Source: Eopsaltria australis
Lineage: Eukaryota > Chordata > Aves > Passeriformes > Petroicidae
Assembly (NCBI GenBank): GCA_034509425.1
Contig: JAVTVJ010000130.1
Coordinates: forward strand, 1,667,501 to 1,731,500
Length of the DNA: 64,000 bases
Reading direction: 5' to 3'
Shown: in pieces, positions 11,313-25,700 of the stretch
How positions within the stretch are numbered: position 1 is the first letter of the stretch
Layout of the letters: each line of letters begins with the position of its first letter
The notes under the pieces: generated by a model
What the model was told of the DNA's origin: nothing
The model's database searches: none
The model's input: only the letters and a program-made list of their open reading frames with translations
Made by a program: the position numbers and the translations under genes

Positions 11313-14300
11313 AAAAAACACACACAATTTCCAGATATAAGGGCTCTTTTTGTAGAACAGTTAGGCTTTCAAAATTTCTACACCCAAGGATAATATGGAA
11401 AGCCTTAAAGGTTTGGTGGATTACTGCTTATGTTTGGCCTTGTACAGGATGCTTACTTTATTTGTTTATATAATCACAATTCTTGCCTTTTTAAACAAGA
11501 TTTGAGACTTTCTGAGGACAAATTGCAGTAATATAAAAACATTACAGATTTCCTATAGGCATTATTCTGAAACAGAAAAGAGATTAGAATTTAGAGTGGG
11601 AGCTTCTAATGTAAAAATGTCTAGTGTGATAAAAATTCTGAATTTTAGACCTATAATGAGATAAAAATTCAAATTTACATTGGAATAGGCAGTGCAGTGC
11701 TTGTGCCTCAGCCTGAACATTTTGAATGTAAGATTTAAAATGCAATTCAATTATAAAAGAGCTACCAGTGAAGAAAAAAAAATCAGCATTAAAATTGCAT
11801 CTTCTTTTATTCTTCTCCTTTTTACATTGATATAAGTGCTGATTAGCTACACACAATTCTGTTCATAGGCTCGAGCTTTTCATGCATCCATCCAAAACTC
11901 CCAGCCCAAGACAAGCTCTTGCAGGTTTTTCTTCACTTGAGGATTGCTTGCTTTTTAAAATTCAGATTATGTAATTATAGCTTAACACCAACCAGGCCCT
12001 GGGTGCCTTGCCTTCCCAAATTTACACTATTTGAACAGCTATTCTGTGAACAATTAAGACTTGACTCTTAGTCCAGCAGGATGGATTCTTAATTATGCCA
12101 ACGGAAAAGCAATTTCTCAGCAGATCTTTTTGTTAACTTTCAAAATTATCCCTAGTTACAGAAAAAAAACCCTAAATTATTACCCTTTTAAAAACTTTAG
12201 AATACAGCTTTTTCAATTTTTTAAAAACAAATTTTAAATGCTTTATTCTAAATGTAATACGTACTGAATGAAATGAGGTTCAAAACAAAACATGAATATT
12301 TTCAGTTAGATGAAAACCAAGAATGTTTGTTACTGATGGAGGAACTATAGTAATAATAAGGAACGGTAAAGTAGAACATTTTTAGTCTAATATGGTAATA
12401 ACTATATTCTGTTACTGAAACTTACAGAAACCTCAGAGCACCAGGAAGAAAAGGCTTGATATTGATCTTATGAGTGAATCAACTAAGCACATGGGTGATA
12501 CCATTTTCCCAAAAGAATGTAACAAGTGAATGAAAAGCAAAGAACAGAACGTAATCTTCTGCTTCCAAATTTGTGCAGGTGTATCTATCACCTTTAGTAA
12601 ATCCAACCAGAGAAAGCAAGCTATCATGTGAAAGTGGATTATTTTGGCATCAGTTAAAGTGAGAAATAGACAACAGACAAATGACATAATTACATTCCTT
12701 TCCATGAGACAAACACAATGCTACTGTAAATTAAGATTATTTAGCTTGATTCTGCTTTGGCTGCTTCTTTTGAGATGTCCATCATGCCCATGACAATGAG
12801 CTGCACTGATGCATTCCACTTTAATAGCAGCACAGAAACATTCCTGTCAAAATCCCTGGTGCAAATTCTAGGTATGGAAGAACGATGAGAAGATGGTTAG
12901 GATGAACAGATACAATATATCTTACAGCTTCATCCAATTTCTAAGAGAACATCTGATTACTGAGACTAATACAGATTAAATGAATCCCTTATCTGAGATG
13001 TAGCTGGTGATCATTTCACCAAAGCAGGGTTGAGGAGGTGGAGACCTGACCAAGGGCTCACTTGGCCCAGCTTCAGAAGGCCTAGTCTGTCACTCAGAGC
13101 AATTCCATTAATTACAGACTGTGTGGTAATCAGGTGCTCTGATAATGAGGATACATAAGATTATGAGAAAACAGCTGCATTTTAATAACTATTGTGCAAA
13201 TACAGTTAAGTTGAAGGACCTGTAGTGTCTCGAAGACATAAAAATCATTTAACCTCTAGTTATTATTAGCAGTCTATATCCATTTAGTGCTCTGAACCAT
13301 TTTATCAGAGGATAAGCTATGTTAGGTGTTCATAATAAGAATATATTTTTTATTTTTCCTTTGGATCATCTGCTTATGTTGGACAACAGCTGCTTGTATC
13401 CACTGCTGAAGTGAAAAGGAATTTGAAACTGAATGAAGCTTTCTAATTTCAGCCAAAGATAGGAAGGCTATGGAAAATGATTCTCTTTACAGCATCCCCA
13501 AATCTAGCAGTGTTCAGAGATGGAAAACAAACTCACCTTCAGCACCAGAAATGAGGAATGAAACTGAGCTTTTGAAGCTAGAAAATAAAACTGAATATCT
13601 GTCAAGAAAACAATTTCTAAGAAAGGCATGTCATTGCTTGTGAGTAATGTAACGATATCAGGAGTGAAACACCCTCACATCACAGAGCACTGGAAAAATG
13701 AGTTAGTATCTGTGAAGTGATCATAAGTATTACCAAGAACCATGGCTGAAGTAATCTTGCATTCCCACTAGATACGGTTAACATTCAAAAATAACCTTTT
13801 GACCACACATTAGAAAAGAGTAAGAAAATAAAGTCATTAAAACCTCATTGTGAAATGAGACAAAATCTCTCCAAAAATTGTGTGGTTATTAGCTCTAAGT
13901 CTGGCATTTCTGAGTAACCCAATATTCTTTGAATGTAATTTTGTACATGCAATTTCTTTTGTTTGAAAACAAATAGAGAAAACATGAGCAGAGTTTCATA
14001 TTGGCAACGACATGAGTGGTCTGAAATATTTCAAACCACCATACAGAGTTTTGCCATGGGAATTAACGAAATAAGGAAGACACTGTTTGTCATCACATGT
14101 GTGAAAGAGAACTAAATGAAGCAGACATTTTTCCAGAGGATTTAAACATATTTGCAGATAGAAAAGGAAGGGGAACAAGCAGGCAACTTGGATTCTGTTC
14201 CAAGCTTCACATAGAGTTCCTGTTACTCCAAAGGCTGGTCCTCTTTGCCTTGTCCTTTCAATTTGCCTCTCTCCTACACCCATTTCTTCACCCCATCCCT

Positions 14301-17300
14301 GCTCCCTTTAACTGCCAAATCCCAGCCTCCAATTCTTACATTTGTCATGCCAGTTCCAGTTTCTTAACCCAGAGTGGGTAAGAGCCCAAATCTTTGGCCT
14401 TAACACCTTCTTTCACACAGGACAGAAAACTTCAGTCCCAACATTAAAGCTTTTTAAAATAAGAAGCAATTGTAAATAGTCTCCTCCAGAAAGTTTCTCT
14501 CCTGCTGCAGAGAATAATAGATTGTGTTATCCCCTACAAAAAATATAAAGACAGTTGTGTGGGAGGGTTAAAGAGGAAGAATTATTGCTGCTATTGATAT
14601 CTGTATCTCTTTGAATTATAAATTAGAATAAAAATTCTCTATGATGACCAAGTGACAGAAAGGATTCTGAGCCAAGGCACACAAAAATATGAAAAAAAAT
14701 TATATAATTTTACAATAAAACAATTTTGATATTTTAAAAATATGCGTGATAGACTAAATCTAAATTATTGGCCTAAGAGTTTGAACAAAATGAAGAAAAT
14801 CAATAAGCTTCAGTTCAAGTTTACCATGAAAATGGTGGGAAGATGTTTTATTGTATTTTTTATTCACTGATATTTAGATATCAGTAGATATCAGTAGATA
14901 TTTAGAAGTCAGCACTTCAAACCTGTTTACTTACGTGTTTTTCTTTAATCTTCAGTTTTAGACAAGATAAATTCAAAATGTGATCCAAAGTGACAATTCA
15001 TATAAGCCTATGAATCTATAATTTTCTGGTTTGTCGCTTAGTGTAGAATAAATGCTGAAAAGATCAAGAAAAGTACATGTTTTACAAGTGCTATCTCCGA
15101 TGGAGATCTTGCTTAAATAGTCTGAAATAATAGGCCCATCATTTCTAACTGTCTTGTAATTGAGTAACTGTTTCAGAATTATCCCCATAATCATCCCCTA
15201 CATACAGAAACTACACACTTGCTAGAATCCTTCACAATTTGCATCCCCCTATTCAAGTAGAAAATGCGTTACAACATATTTGTGCCTCTAAAATTATAAA
15301 TAATTATATTTTACAAGCAGGATAAATGAAAGCGAAGTTAAATGATTGAGGCAGTGTCAGATTGAGGTTTTTTTTGTGAGTAAGTAAAATGTCAGTTTTG
15401 TGCCTTTTATTCCGACAAGTAAAAACTATTTTCCTTTCTGAAAAGGAGAAAGAAATGAAAACCACTCCACAAAGATATACTGCAGTCAAGACTATTAGGT
15501 TAGGTTCATTTTTGAAAACTATTTTATGCATCTGACTGTTCTACTTTTAGATAGGAGAGTGAATGTAAAAAGGTGAGATTTGCTTCACTGAGTCATTATT
15601 CTGAAAAATTCACCAATAACAGCACACAAACACTATAGACAATGAGGCCATTACACACAAAAACACAAATTACTTATCAGAGCTCCATCCTCACTGCAGG
15701 ATTACCAGTGTCAACACTTCCTACTTCTCTGTTTCACTGATTTACCCTCTTAAAATTTTGACTGAAACTTCCTTTGAGCATCAACTTCCTAATGTTCAAA
15801 ATTACATTCTCCTTCTTCATGACTTAGTTCTATGAAGCAGAAGCAGTTTAAAGTCGAGATCTATACCCTACATTGACTGGGGGATCAATTAGAAGATAAT
15901 GTGTGTGAAGTACAGTTAAAATGACTAGGAAAATTGGTAGGCTCTAGAGTGACATGAAAAACTCATCTAATGATACTGTATACATGTGTTCATTTGAGAG
16001 GATCTCAAAATACAAACACTTCTGCATACAAGTATCAGACAACTCCATCACTATCACAGATCTACAGACTTACAATCTGAAGCACAATCTGGGAAAGCCA
16101 CTTGCTTACAGGTGGTTGAATTGAGAGCAGAACCCAAGATGTATCGTATCCTCTTCAGTCCCTCGCTAATACACACAGTTCTTTTTAAGTCCTCTGAGTG
16201 ACAGCATCTCACTGTACTGCAAGTACACACCACTTCAAACTTCCGTATCCCTTTCTGTTTTAAACCTTATGCTGTCATCTGCTTTCCTGAAGTGCCTGCT
16301 GCTCATGTAACATGATAAAATATGTTATCTACACTAACCCTGATGTCAATTTAACTTTTTACTCCTAATCAGAGCTCATTACACCATCTTGGCAGGACTA
16401 TTTTGTTTAATTGCATAATTTGCCACCAGATTACTTTTGAAAGTAATTTATGTGGTTCTTTGCCAGTTAATAATTAGGTTATGCTCTTAAAGAAAAGCTT
16501 GCCATGTAGGTTTGAGGACTCATGCTGATCTAGACAGCTATATCATGGTTCATAATTAACTTTCTGTGGAAGGTTGTCTGGTAGAAATGTGTCCCACAGC
16601 TGTTAATGTGAATATTTGTTTTTAGCTTTTAATTAGTGGTCAGTGCAGAAGCACAATTCACTTTGTTGTCTTTAAATGGAATGGCTAAATCAGGAAGCTT
16701 TAGCTTCTGTCTCAAATCTCCCTTTCTCTAAACTGTGTCTGCCAGAAAAACTCCTGTAATTCGGTGGAAAATTAAACCAGCCCAGTTCTGCTGGCCAGTA
16801 TCTCGTGGAGTCAGGATAAGTAAATAAGAGGCTGTACTCTTTTCACATTAATTGCAGTTTAGATGAAGATTACAATTATTTTTAATAATTACAAAAAATG
16901 CTGCATTCTAATTATTGCATAGACAACATACATATATTTATGTTTATGAGTTCATCTGGAAGGCTTGCAAGCAGTTATAACAAAGAGAAAGCTGCGGTTC
17001 CATGACCCCAAGTATTTTGAGGACAGGTTTTAAGTACAACCATAGCAGTTTCTTGGAAGCCAATGTGAGTAACAGTAAATCAGTTAAAGATTTGCAGAAG
17101 AGTCTGGGCTGCAAGCACCAAGAAAGTTGGCACATTTTACCAGAATTAGAGCTAGAGCTTCACTGCAGAAGAGATTCATATTCACAACGATGATAGTTTA
17201 GCACTCAGAGAATAGAAGTATCCTGCTTTGGATACAGTTCTCAAAGCTGCTCCTGAATACCCAGATAATTTGTCTCTTGCAAGTGTCATATGAAGGTCTT

Positions 17301-19189
17301 GGATCTGTGTTTCTCTGAAAGCTGGATGACCTCATTGTTAAGTTGAAATACACTCCTCATTCAGCAGAGAAAACTGGTCTTGTCATCTGTATAGTAACTT
17401 AAATTGACATTGGTAATAGTGAAGAGAGAGGGCAACATATTTTTTGAGGTCTAAACCACTAACTCTTACTGGAAGAGGTCTGTGTTTTGTAACTGGAATG
17501 ATAAAAAATGTGATGTTTTCATCTGACATAAAAGATGATGCACATATTCCACTGGTCAGTGAAGAGCCTCCCACTCCCTCTTCAAATCCTGTTTCTGAGT
17601 CTCACATCAAAAGATAATGGTTTTTTATTTCAATCTTCCAGCAATTACATAGTTAATTCAGGCACTGAGGTAGGTAACTCAAAGATAATTTCAAATGTTT
17701 CATATAAATCTTTCCAAACAATTGGAACAAGAAAGCATGCTAATTATTGTCACCCAGTAATCATGGCAAGTACAAATTGATTGCATGGTATAAATGAGTA
17801 CACTGATTGATGAAACAGACTAACGAAGAAAGATGTTGCCACCCTAGAACATTTCAGCTTTCTTTGAAGCCAAGTTTCTTTAAGTTTGGACAAAGGATTC
17901 ACCCTTACTCCAACTCTGACACAGGTCTACCTTATACTCATTAAGTATGAGTGAAAGTTTGTGTAAGACTGAGCAGAAAACTGTGATGGGTAATTTTATT
18001 TGTTCCAAATCACTGCAGTGATAATTCTGAGAGGAAAATAGTTATCTGAGTTCTGAATAATGAGGGAAAAATGTCCAAAAGTAAAACAACAATGTGAAAT
18101 ATAAAAATAACCCAGTATGTTCTATATTCCTAAAGGTCTCTTGATCATTTGATTTGGGAATGCTCACTTGAAAAGGTGAACTGAATGACTCCTGGGTTCA
18201 TGACCCTCTGCCCTGGTTGTTGAATTGTGGTATGAACAGAACCTCAGTGGAAACAGATCAAGAAAGGATAAGATGAAGAAAAAAACAATCCCAGACAGAT
18301 AAAGAGAATCAGAGAGAAACACAACAATGGCAATTCATGTCTTGGAAAAAAATAGTTATTAGCAACTGAACAAGGTACATAAAGACATTTCAAAAGATTA
18401 ATACCTATAAGACTAGAATTAGACATTTCTCCATTCCAGGAAATTGTAAGACTTACTTAGGTCTCTGTTGTGAAAACAGTATTGGCAATTCCACAAAGTC
18501 TTGAATCAGTCTCCAACACCATTACATTTACCACTGTATTTCTTAGTTTCAACCATACCACATGTTCTTCAGATGACTGATTCATACACATGGTCTGGGC
18601 AACCAACTGTTGGCTTTTGATCTGAGATTCACCCATCCTTCCCTCATCTGAGGATTTCCTCAATCACAGAAAAAGAATTCTCATGTCTTTGTGAAACAAA
18701 TGACCAGGAGATTGGTCTCTTAATCTCAACACAAGAGACACAATTAAATCCTACGGCGTACTGAAGCTATTGACATAACTGAGGTGCAAAGGCTGCCTTC
18801 TGTTCTTTGGTAGATCATTTTCCCATATAAATTTCAAGTAAGTCAATCCTCAATTTTATCATGAAAATAACTGATCTGATTATATCTGATTTCTTCAGAA
18901 AATCTCACGTGACGAAGTTACAGCTCTCACAAAATCTCATTGTCATCTAGCCTTTTTCTTTGTTGATGTTCAACACTCATTGATTTCTCCTGATCTCCCC
19001 TTTTCCGGAGTCTTTGCACCAGCCACATCACTGTCATTCATCCTCTCACTTTGTGCATCTTTAAGTGTTGAGCCTGTTTTTGAGCTGGAGCATTTCCCCC
19101 CTCAGCAAGCCAAGGGGGCCTGAGTCCTACACAAGTGCGATCCCTCCCCACGCTCTCCTTGCTTTGCCTGTCCTGAGACCCCACCCAGG
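11313..19189. other. Intergenic DNA upstream of SHISAL2A
   Basis: AT-rich, CpG-poor DNA with no supported gene. A small tandem motif built on ATATCAGTAG lies at about 14868-14903. The last ~150 bases become GC-richer as the SHISAL2A CpG island begins. Confidence 0.7.
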
Positions 19190-19450
19190 TTATGGGTGAG
19201 GACGGACCCCTGAAAGCTCTCCTCGACACGGGACCCAGCGCTGAGGGACAGCCGTGCCCCAGCCTTTTAGATCGCAGCCGAGGGCGGGCCGGGCCCTCAC
19301 GGCGCTCTCCCGCCCTGCCCTGCCCTGCCTGCCCTGAGGGCGCGGGCGGCTCCCGCCTCTCCCCGCCCTGTGGCGGCCCCGGGGCCAGTGGGAGCGGCGG
19401 TCCCGCCGCCAGCGCAGCCCCCTGCCCGCCCGGCTCCGCCCGCCACAGCC

Positions 19451-19510
19451 GCCTCGCCTCGCCTCGCCTCGCCTCGCCTCGCCTCGCCTCGCCTCGCCTC
19501 GCCTCGCCTC
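19451..19510 (+). repeat. (GCCTC)12 pentanucleotide microsatellite
   Basis: Twelve perfect, uninterrupted copies of GCCTC end 68 bases before the SHISAL2A start codon, so the tract probably lies in the 5'UTR or core promoter. All three + frames stay open through the repeat. In the SHISAL2A frame it would encode the repeating pentapeptide LASPR. Confidence 0.97.
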
Positions 19511-19578
19511 CCGCCCGGGTGCCGCCGAGCCGAGGCGTCGGGCGGGCAGCGGGCGGGCAGCGGGCGAGCGGCCGCGCC

Positions 19579-19760
19579 ATGAGCGCCGAGTGCAGCAGTT
19601 ACCTCAACGCCGACAAGGTGCTGGTCAGCGGGTTCAGCTGCCCGCGGGCAGGCGGCGACGCCCGCGCAGTGTTCTGCTGCGGCTTCCAGGATGTCAAGTA
19701 TTGCTGCGATGACCCGCACAGCTTCTTCCCCTACGAGCACAGCTACATGTGGTGGCTCAG
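19579..19760 (+). CDS. SHISAL2A: SHISAL2A coding exon 1
   Basis: Encodes residues 1-60 plus two bases of Ser61. The donor is CTCAG|GTAGG at 19761. It contains all the paired cysteines of the N-terminal domain (CC at residues 33-34 and 42-43, single Cys at 5 and 21). Confidence 0.95.
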
Positions 19761-22700
19761 GTAGGAAGGGAGCGGCGGTGCCTGTCGGGGTAGAGGCTCC
19801 GGGCGGGAGACTCGTGTTCGCCCGAGCTGGGCTCGGGTGTGTGTTTGTGAGGTACTTCTTGTAGCCGGACACTTTCAGGCTGCCCTTGTCCCGCCGAGAG
19901 TAGCGGTAGAGCTGCATCTTCAGCCCAGAGAGACACTTGCTCTTGCCAGGGTAGTTTCTGATGGAAATAATTCGTGGTCTTGGTAAGGAAGCGCTGGGAA
20001 ACGCTCGGTGCCTCTGGCAGAGCATCGGGAGCGTCTCCCGCCCTTTGGGTGTGAGGGGAGCGGCTGTCTCGGGGCCGGAGCGCGTAAGATGCTGCGTGCC
20101 ATAAAGTTCCAGGGACTTGAGCTACTTTTCCATGTGAGATAAAGCACTGCGTAACTTTCCACTCGGAAGGGGCAGATAATGAGCCTGGTGCCCGCCCGAT
20201 AGTGCCTGGCTCTGGCTGGATGTCCAGCAGCGGCAGGGAGAGCTGCACTCAGCCTGCCCGGCTGCTTTCTGTGCCTGACTTCCACAGGCTCCACAGCATC
20301 CACGCTGGCCGTGTCAGGATGTTAGTACACCTCTGCATGGGGCTTCCACTGTGCTTCTTATGGACTTGTTATTATCCTCGATTTTGCCAAATCCCTTCTG
20401 GGCTTGCTTATACCGTCTGCTTCTGCAGCCCTGGGGGCAGCTGTCACTACCTGCTGTTTGCAGATAGATCCTTTTATCTGTTTTATGCTGTTCCCTGCTA
20501 CTTTTACTGAGTGCCCTCTAGTATTAGGATTGTGAGATTTGGTGAAGCAATTGCAGCTTCAGTTTATGCACAGTGTTTAAAATGTTGTGAGCATTTGGTG
20601 CATCTATTCTCAGCTTTCACCTTTCCAAACTGAACAGCTTTTGGATTATCGTTGAGGCAGATGCTATGTCACGCTGATCGTTTTAGTTGCATCTAATCCA
20701 TACTGTTTTTCACTTCACAGGGCTGATTTTAAAGGTGCAGAATCTGGAGCTGCATGCCCAAACAGTGGGTGTGGCAAGGTTCTACAGAGTGGCCAAATGT
20801 TGCCTCCAGTCTCACTCTCAAAATCCTTCCTGTTGGTGGCCAATATGTTGTTGGTGTCTGGCTGCCAGTTCACATTGACTCTGATTTCAGTGAGCTGTCG
20901 CTGAAGACTCTAAAACTTTTCTTGAGTTCAGAACTGCCTGTTCTAAATTTATTGCTATGTAGGCTTGGTTTTGTTCTTTATACACTGCATTATGTACACT
21001 GAAACTCATGTACATCACTTTTGCCTGTTCACTCAGTTTTCTGCAAGTCTTCTAGCATTCCTTGCCCTCAGCATTTGATTGCTTGTAGGGGCTTAGGTAG
21101 GACCATTAGAAATTCAGATTTCCTTCTTCACCAGGTCATAGATGAAGATATGAGTAAAAATCAGTTTCCATGACTTTTCTTTACATTGAAAAGAGACTAC
21201 TTAGCTTTGCACTTTGCTCCTTATGCTTTTAGCAGCCTTAAATTTGTAGCAAAACCTTTTCCTAATCCTATATAAGCTCAGTTTTTTTAAGCACACTTTC
21301 AGTACAGGGCTTTGTCCAAAGACTTTTTGAGACATCTAACTCTGTCTACTGGATTCCTGTATCCATCTGTCTATTGACACTTCATGCACTCCAGCAGGTT
21401 AACAAGGCAGTGTTTTCCCCTCATCCCAGTGCGGATCCTTTCATTAAAGATTTTATGTCAGGAAGCTGCAAGTGCCAGCAGCTCCCTGTGGGTAGAGCAT
21501 GCTAACAAGATGGTTTGGGGTAGAGGCTTTACCATCACAGGACCTGTCCCTCATATTTGAGGAAAGTGAGTGGGGGCATCATGATTTCGGGATCATAGCC
21601 AGGCTCAGATGCAGCACTGTCCAACCAGACACCCTCAGCACCTCGGCCAGCAGCTCTGCAGTTCCATGTGTGAATTCCCTCAGGGCTCGTGATTTAATGC
21701 TGTCCAGTACTGTGGACTTACTATTTTAATTTATCTAATATATAATGTATTATTGTTTCAAATCTGCTTTGTCTGCTGCAAAGAGTGGGTTGCTTGTGGA
21801 GGTCTCCCAGCCATCCACTGCTGTGACTGACACACAATTAGTCGGCTTCTCTGATGTGAGAAGACATCTCCAAGTGTCCTTTTTTGCACTTCTGCTATGA
21901 AATGCTCATACTGTTTCAATGTTATATTTTTGCATAGTCTTTGACTGTTTCAATCACAGTAAACATTCTCAAGATGGCAGAAGAACTGAAGGAATAAGTC
22001 AATATTGCATCATAACATCTCATCTGGATGTTGTAGAGAAGACTCTTAAAGATTGATCTTCTCAGAAACTACCTACAAGAACTGAATCCCAGGAGAGGCT
22101 TTAGTGAAACCCCACTCTGAAGGTTCTTCGTTTAAAAAGATTTTGTAGGGTCTGAGAAGTGACTGCTTAGCCTTCACCTAGGTCAGAGATTTGAGCCCAA
22201 ACTTTGAAAATTAAAGATTTTTTTTTCTTCTTTCTACAGTAGCCCTAAGCTGCTAAAAGGGCTCAAACAAATTGCCATTTGTGGAGTTTTGGTTGTGCTT
22301 AACTTCTGCCACAAATGACTATATTCATTGTAGAAAATAGATGAATAAATACAATTTACCTCTCTAAGTTAAGTTACTGAGTGGTCAGAATTGAACCATT
22401 TCCTATAAGTGTTTTCAGTAAAAAATAGAATAATTTGTAGTTATTAACACACTGGAAACATTACAATATGACATTTTGAAAACTGTATACATTTTCACAT
22501 GGCAGTTCAATTAAAAGTTAAAGGAAAACATAAATATAACATTTTCTGGCCTCTCAGAATGTTTTGGTGATCACTAGACTGTTACTGATATTGATTGGTA
22601 ACAGCCATATCTTAAAATAATCCTTAAAATGCTTCTTTCAGCCTTTGAGGACACACTTCTAGTACTTGAAACCCTTAAGACTTAAAACTAAACATGATTT

Positions 22701-25700
22701 AAGCAAACCAGCCAAGTTAAGTCTAGAGATGGAAGGGAAAGGACTAGGAGGCTCTGATGGGGGAATTGTTTTAGGTTTTGCTGTACTTCAGAACTTGAGG
22801 TTTCTTTTCCTAAATCTTGATTTGCTTGACTCCCCTCAGGTATTTGAAAGCAGTGACTGACTGCACCACAGGTGGCTGGTGATATCTCAGGGGTTACTTC
22901 AGTTTGGTGGCACACCAGGTAGAATTTCAGAAAACTGTCGGACATTTCACTTGTGTTTTTCCTGCTGTGGGAGGGGCATGGCCAGACCCCTTGGCATCTA
23001 GCTCTGACAAAAGCAGTTCATGGAGAAGCCAGCAGCCTTGGCAACCTGTAGCAATAGTCTCTTGCAGGCCTATGCTCTTCTTTTTTCTTGCCAAATCTCT
23101 ACTGCCTGTATTACTTTTAGAACCAGACACTGCCCTGTCCCTTAGCAACATGGAATCCTCTTTTCTTCTCCCACTTCTGCAACAACTGCAATATTTGACA
23201 ACATCCTTACAGCTGCTGTACTGGGAGCTGCTGGACTATCATAGCTGATAGACCATTGAGCAACCCTGACACATTTCATACTTCCCCAGAATTTATTATA
23301 TGTAATTAATAAGAACATTAATTTCTGTATGTAATGAATAATATTATTAATTTCTGACTTATACTTTTTTTTGACTGGTATTTAAAATATAGTTCCTTTT
23401 TTTTAAAAATCATAGATCTTGAAAGACTTATTTCCTCAAAGAGGAGGGAAGGACGCATTTTGCTGTCTCTTACAGCTGTCAGGAGCCCATGGAACAGAGA
23501 AGGCAACATTAGGAAAAGCCTGAATTCATCAGAAGTTTATTCAGCTTTTGAATCCACAAAACACAGATGCTATAAAACACCAGTGAACCAAACACTGAGC
23601 AGCTCAGCCTGCAGAGCAGTGTGCTGTGCATGCACATGCAGTTATCACATCTGCTTTAGCTCTCAAGCTGAGTGGTAGGAGAGAAGTGCTGAACGCGTGA
23701 TATTTGTACTGAACAGCAGCAGTTATGTTCAGTCAGCCTTTTTGTTTCTCTTTGTATTAAAGTATTTTAGGTTTGTTTTTGTTGCTCTTCCGCAAAGTTT
23801 TATTTTTATAATGGCATCTTTCAATATCAAGTAGAATTCTAATATCCATTCCAAAGCTGTATCTTTTAAGTTACATGTAATAATACATATTTGATTAAAA
23901 TTCTGTCAAGCCAAGTATAGATTTTTCTCCGAATGCTTTCTTAATTAATACCCATAGAGCCATGCTGGCCTAATACTGAGGCCAAGCTTTGCTTGGCTGT
24001 ACCGACCTCCAGGCATCTGTTTTGGCTTTCCAAAATAGCAAGTCTTTTGTTTCTCTATGCCCATTCTTCCAGTCTCTCGAGAATATTTATCTGTGTGCGT
24101 TGCAAATACTATGAACAACACGTCACTGCAACAATGGAATTGAGAACATTTGATTTACTCGGAGCCGAGTGACTCATGAGCTTCCTTTCAGTCTATCAGT
24201 GGGCAATACTGCCTCTGCTTAGCCAATATTTAAATTTTCCCTGGCTGTTGGTGGTGTGGATGGACTAATTTTATGGACTAAAAATAACTGTAGGAGTGTG
24301 ATCCACTGGCAGACAAGTCGATGACCCACTCAGCAGCTCTCTGGACACAGCCTGGGGAGCCCTGGGGAGGCTGCTGGCAGGGTGGAGCCTCTCTGCTGAG
24401 TGAAGCCTTTGGCTCTGCTGCAGGCCTGGATGTGGCACTCAGTGTAACAGCAGGGAAATGTGTGGTATGGTTCTATCTTTATGTGAAAAGTAACTTGGGA
24501 AAGTTCTGTTTGGATCTCCTACCAAATTTAACATTGCTCACGTCAGGGTTACCCCTAGCCCTTCACTGCCCTCTATATGCCAGATCGTTGCTTTGGGGTT
24601 GGGTGGGTTGTTAATGCAGGGGGCTTTGCTCACTAATGAGGCCACAGCTGTGGGAAAGAAGGACTTTTTAGTTTGCTTGTTTAATGTCTCTGCTGTCAGA
24701 AGACTGATCTTGAAGACAGAGACCCTGAGACCTGCAGACTGTTACCATGTGTCTGCTGGGTGGCCTTCAGACAATGTTTAAGGTAAAGAGTGGAAGGTGG
24801 CAAAATGCTTTGAGAAAGGGCTTTTTAAAGCATGCAGCACCATGGTAATTGCTGTAGAATCTAGAGGACATGCTGTAAGGTTGTCTTTATTTTCAGAGGA
24901 GTGTAACTGTTAAAGTGCTCAGTGATCATAGTTATTTGGTATTTTGTTTCAGATCAGAGCTTTAACAAGTAAAAAAGAAAGGATTGTGTTCTGGTTAAGA
25001 AACATCAGTATTCAGAGCTGCGGAAGACATATTAAATTTCTCTGAATTAGATAAATTAAGAAACAACCCTCCATCTCCAAACTTTAACCAAAATTAATCT
25101 TATAGAACTTAATTATACCTTCTCTGTGGGTTGACAGCTTCAGCAGTTTGAGAACAATCTGGTATCGAAACATTGTGTGTTTAAAAAGAGTAAGTACAAA
25201 TTGTCCTGATTCCTGATTCATCCAGGAAGTGGAATCAGAGTATCTATTTGGTTTTTTGATGCTTGTGAGATCTTCTGATGTTGCTGCTGGAGCATAAGAA
25301 ACATTTAGCACATAATCTGTGATGAATCTTTGACCTGGAGAGTTCCTCAGGTTTTTCTTAACCTTTGCGTTTTGCAACTCACAAAGGATCTCACACAAGT
25401 TGTGTAGCGATACTGAAAATGCATTATGCTGTGCAATCCACAACTATTGTATTGTTCATGTCACCTTCTACAACTGCATGGAGAAGTTGTAGAACAGATG
25501 CCTGAAAAGAAATATGTATTATCATTAATATGGACTCGATCTATTCAGCTTTAGGGCAGCTAACTCTGGTCAATGTTTGCATAATGGTGAGCCATCTCCT
25601 TAGTCCTGCACTGCAGACTGGAATTTAAATGGAGTCTTACAATAAGGCTTGTACTGTCATGACAAAAAAGTACAAATAACTGTTTCTGAAGAGCCTTGTT

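Larger units (their letters stand above)
19190..19810 (+). promoter_or_regulatory. SHISAL2A: CpG island / SHISAL2A promoter region
   Basis: An abrupt switch to very GC-rich, CpG-dense DNA that spans the first coding exon of SHISAL2A. It contains several GC-box-like GGGCGG or CCGCCC motifs, including two tandem copies of an 11-bp GC-rich unit (GGCGGGCAGCG) at about 19541-19562. No TATA box is evident. The transcription start cannot be placed from sequence alone but is expected inside this island. Confidence 0.85.

Noticed and set aside
19038..20303. Several long open frames on - over the CpG island (up to 242 codons)
   Set aside because: They overlap SHISAL2A exon 1 and the GCCTC tract. GC-rich DNA has few stops, all frames are open, and no domain is recognisable.
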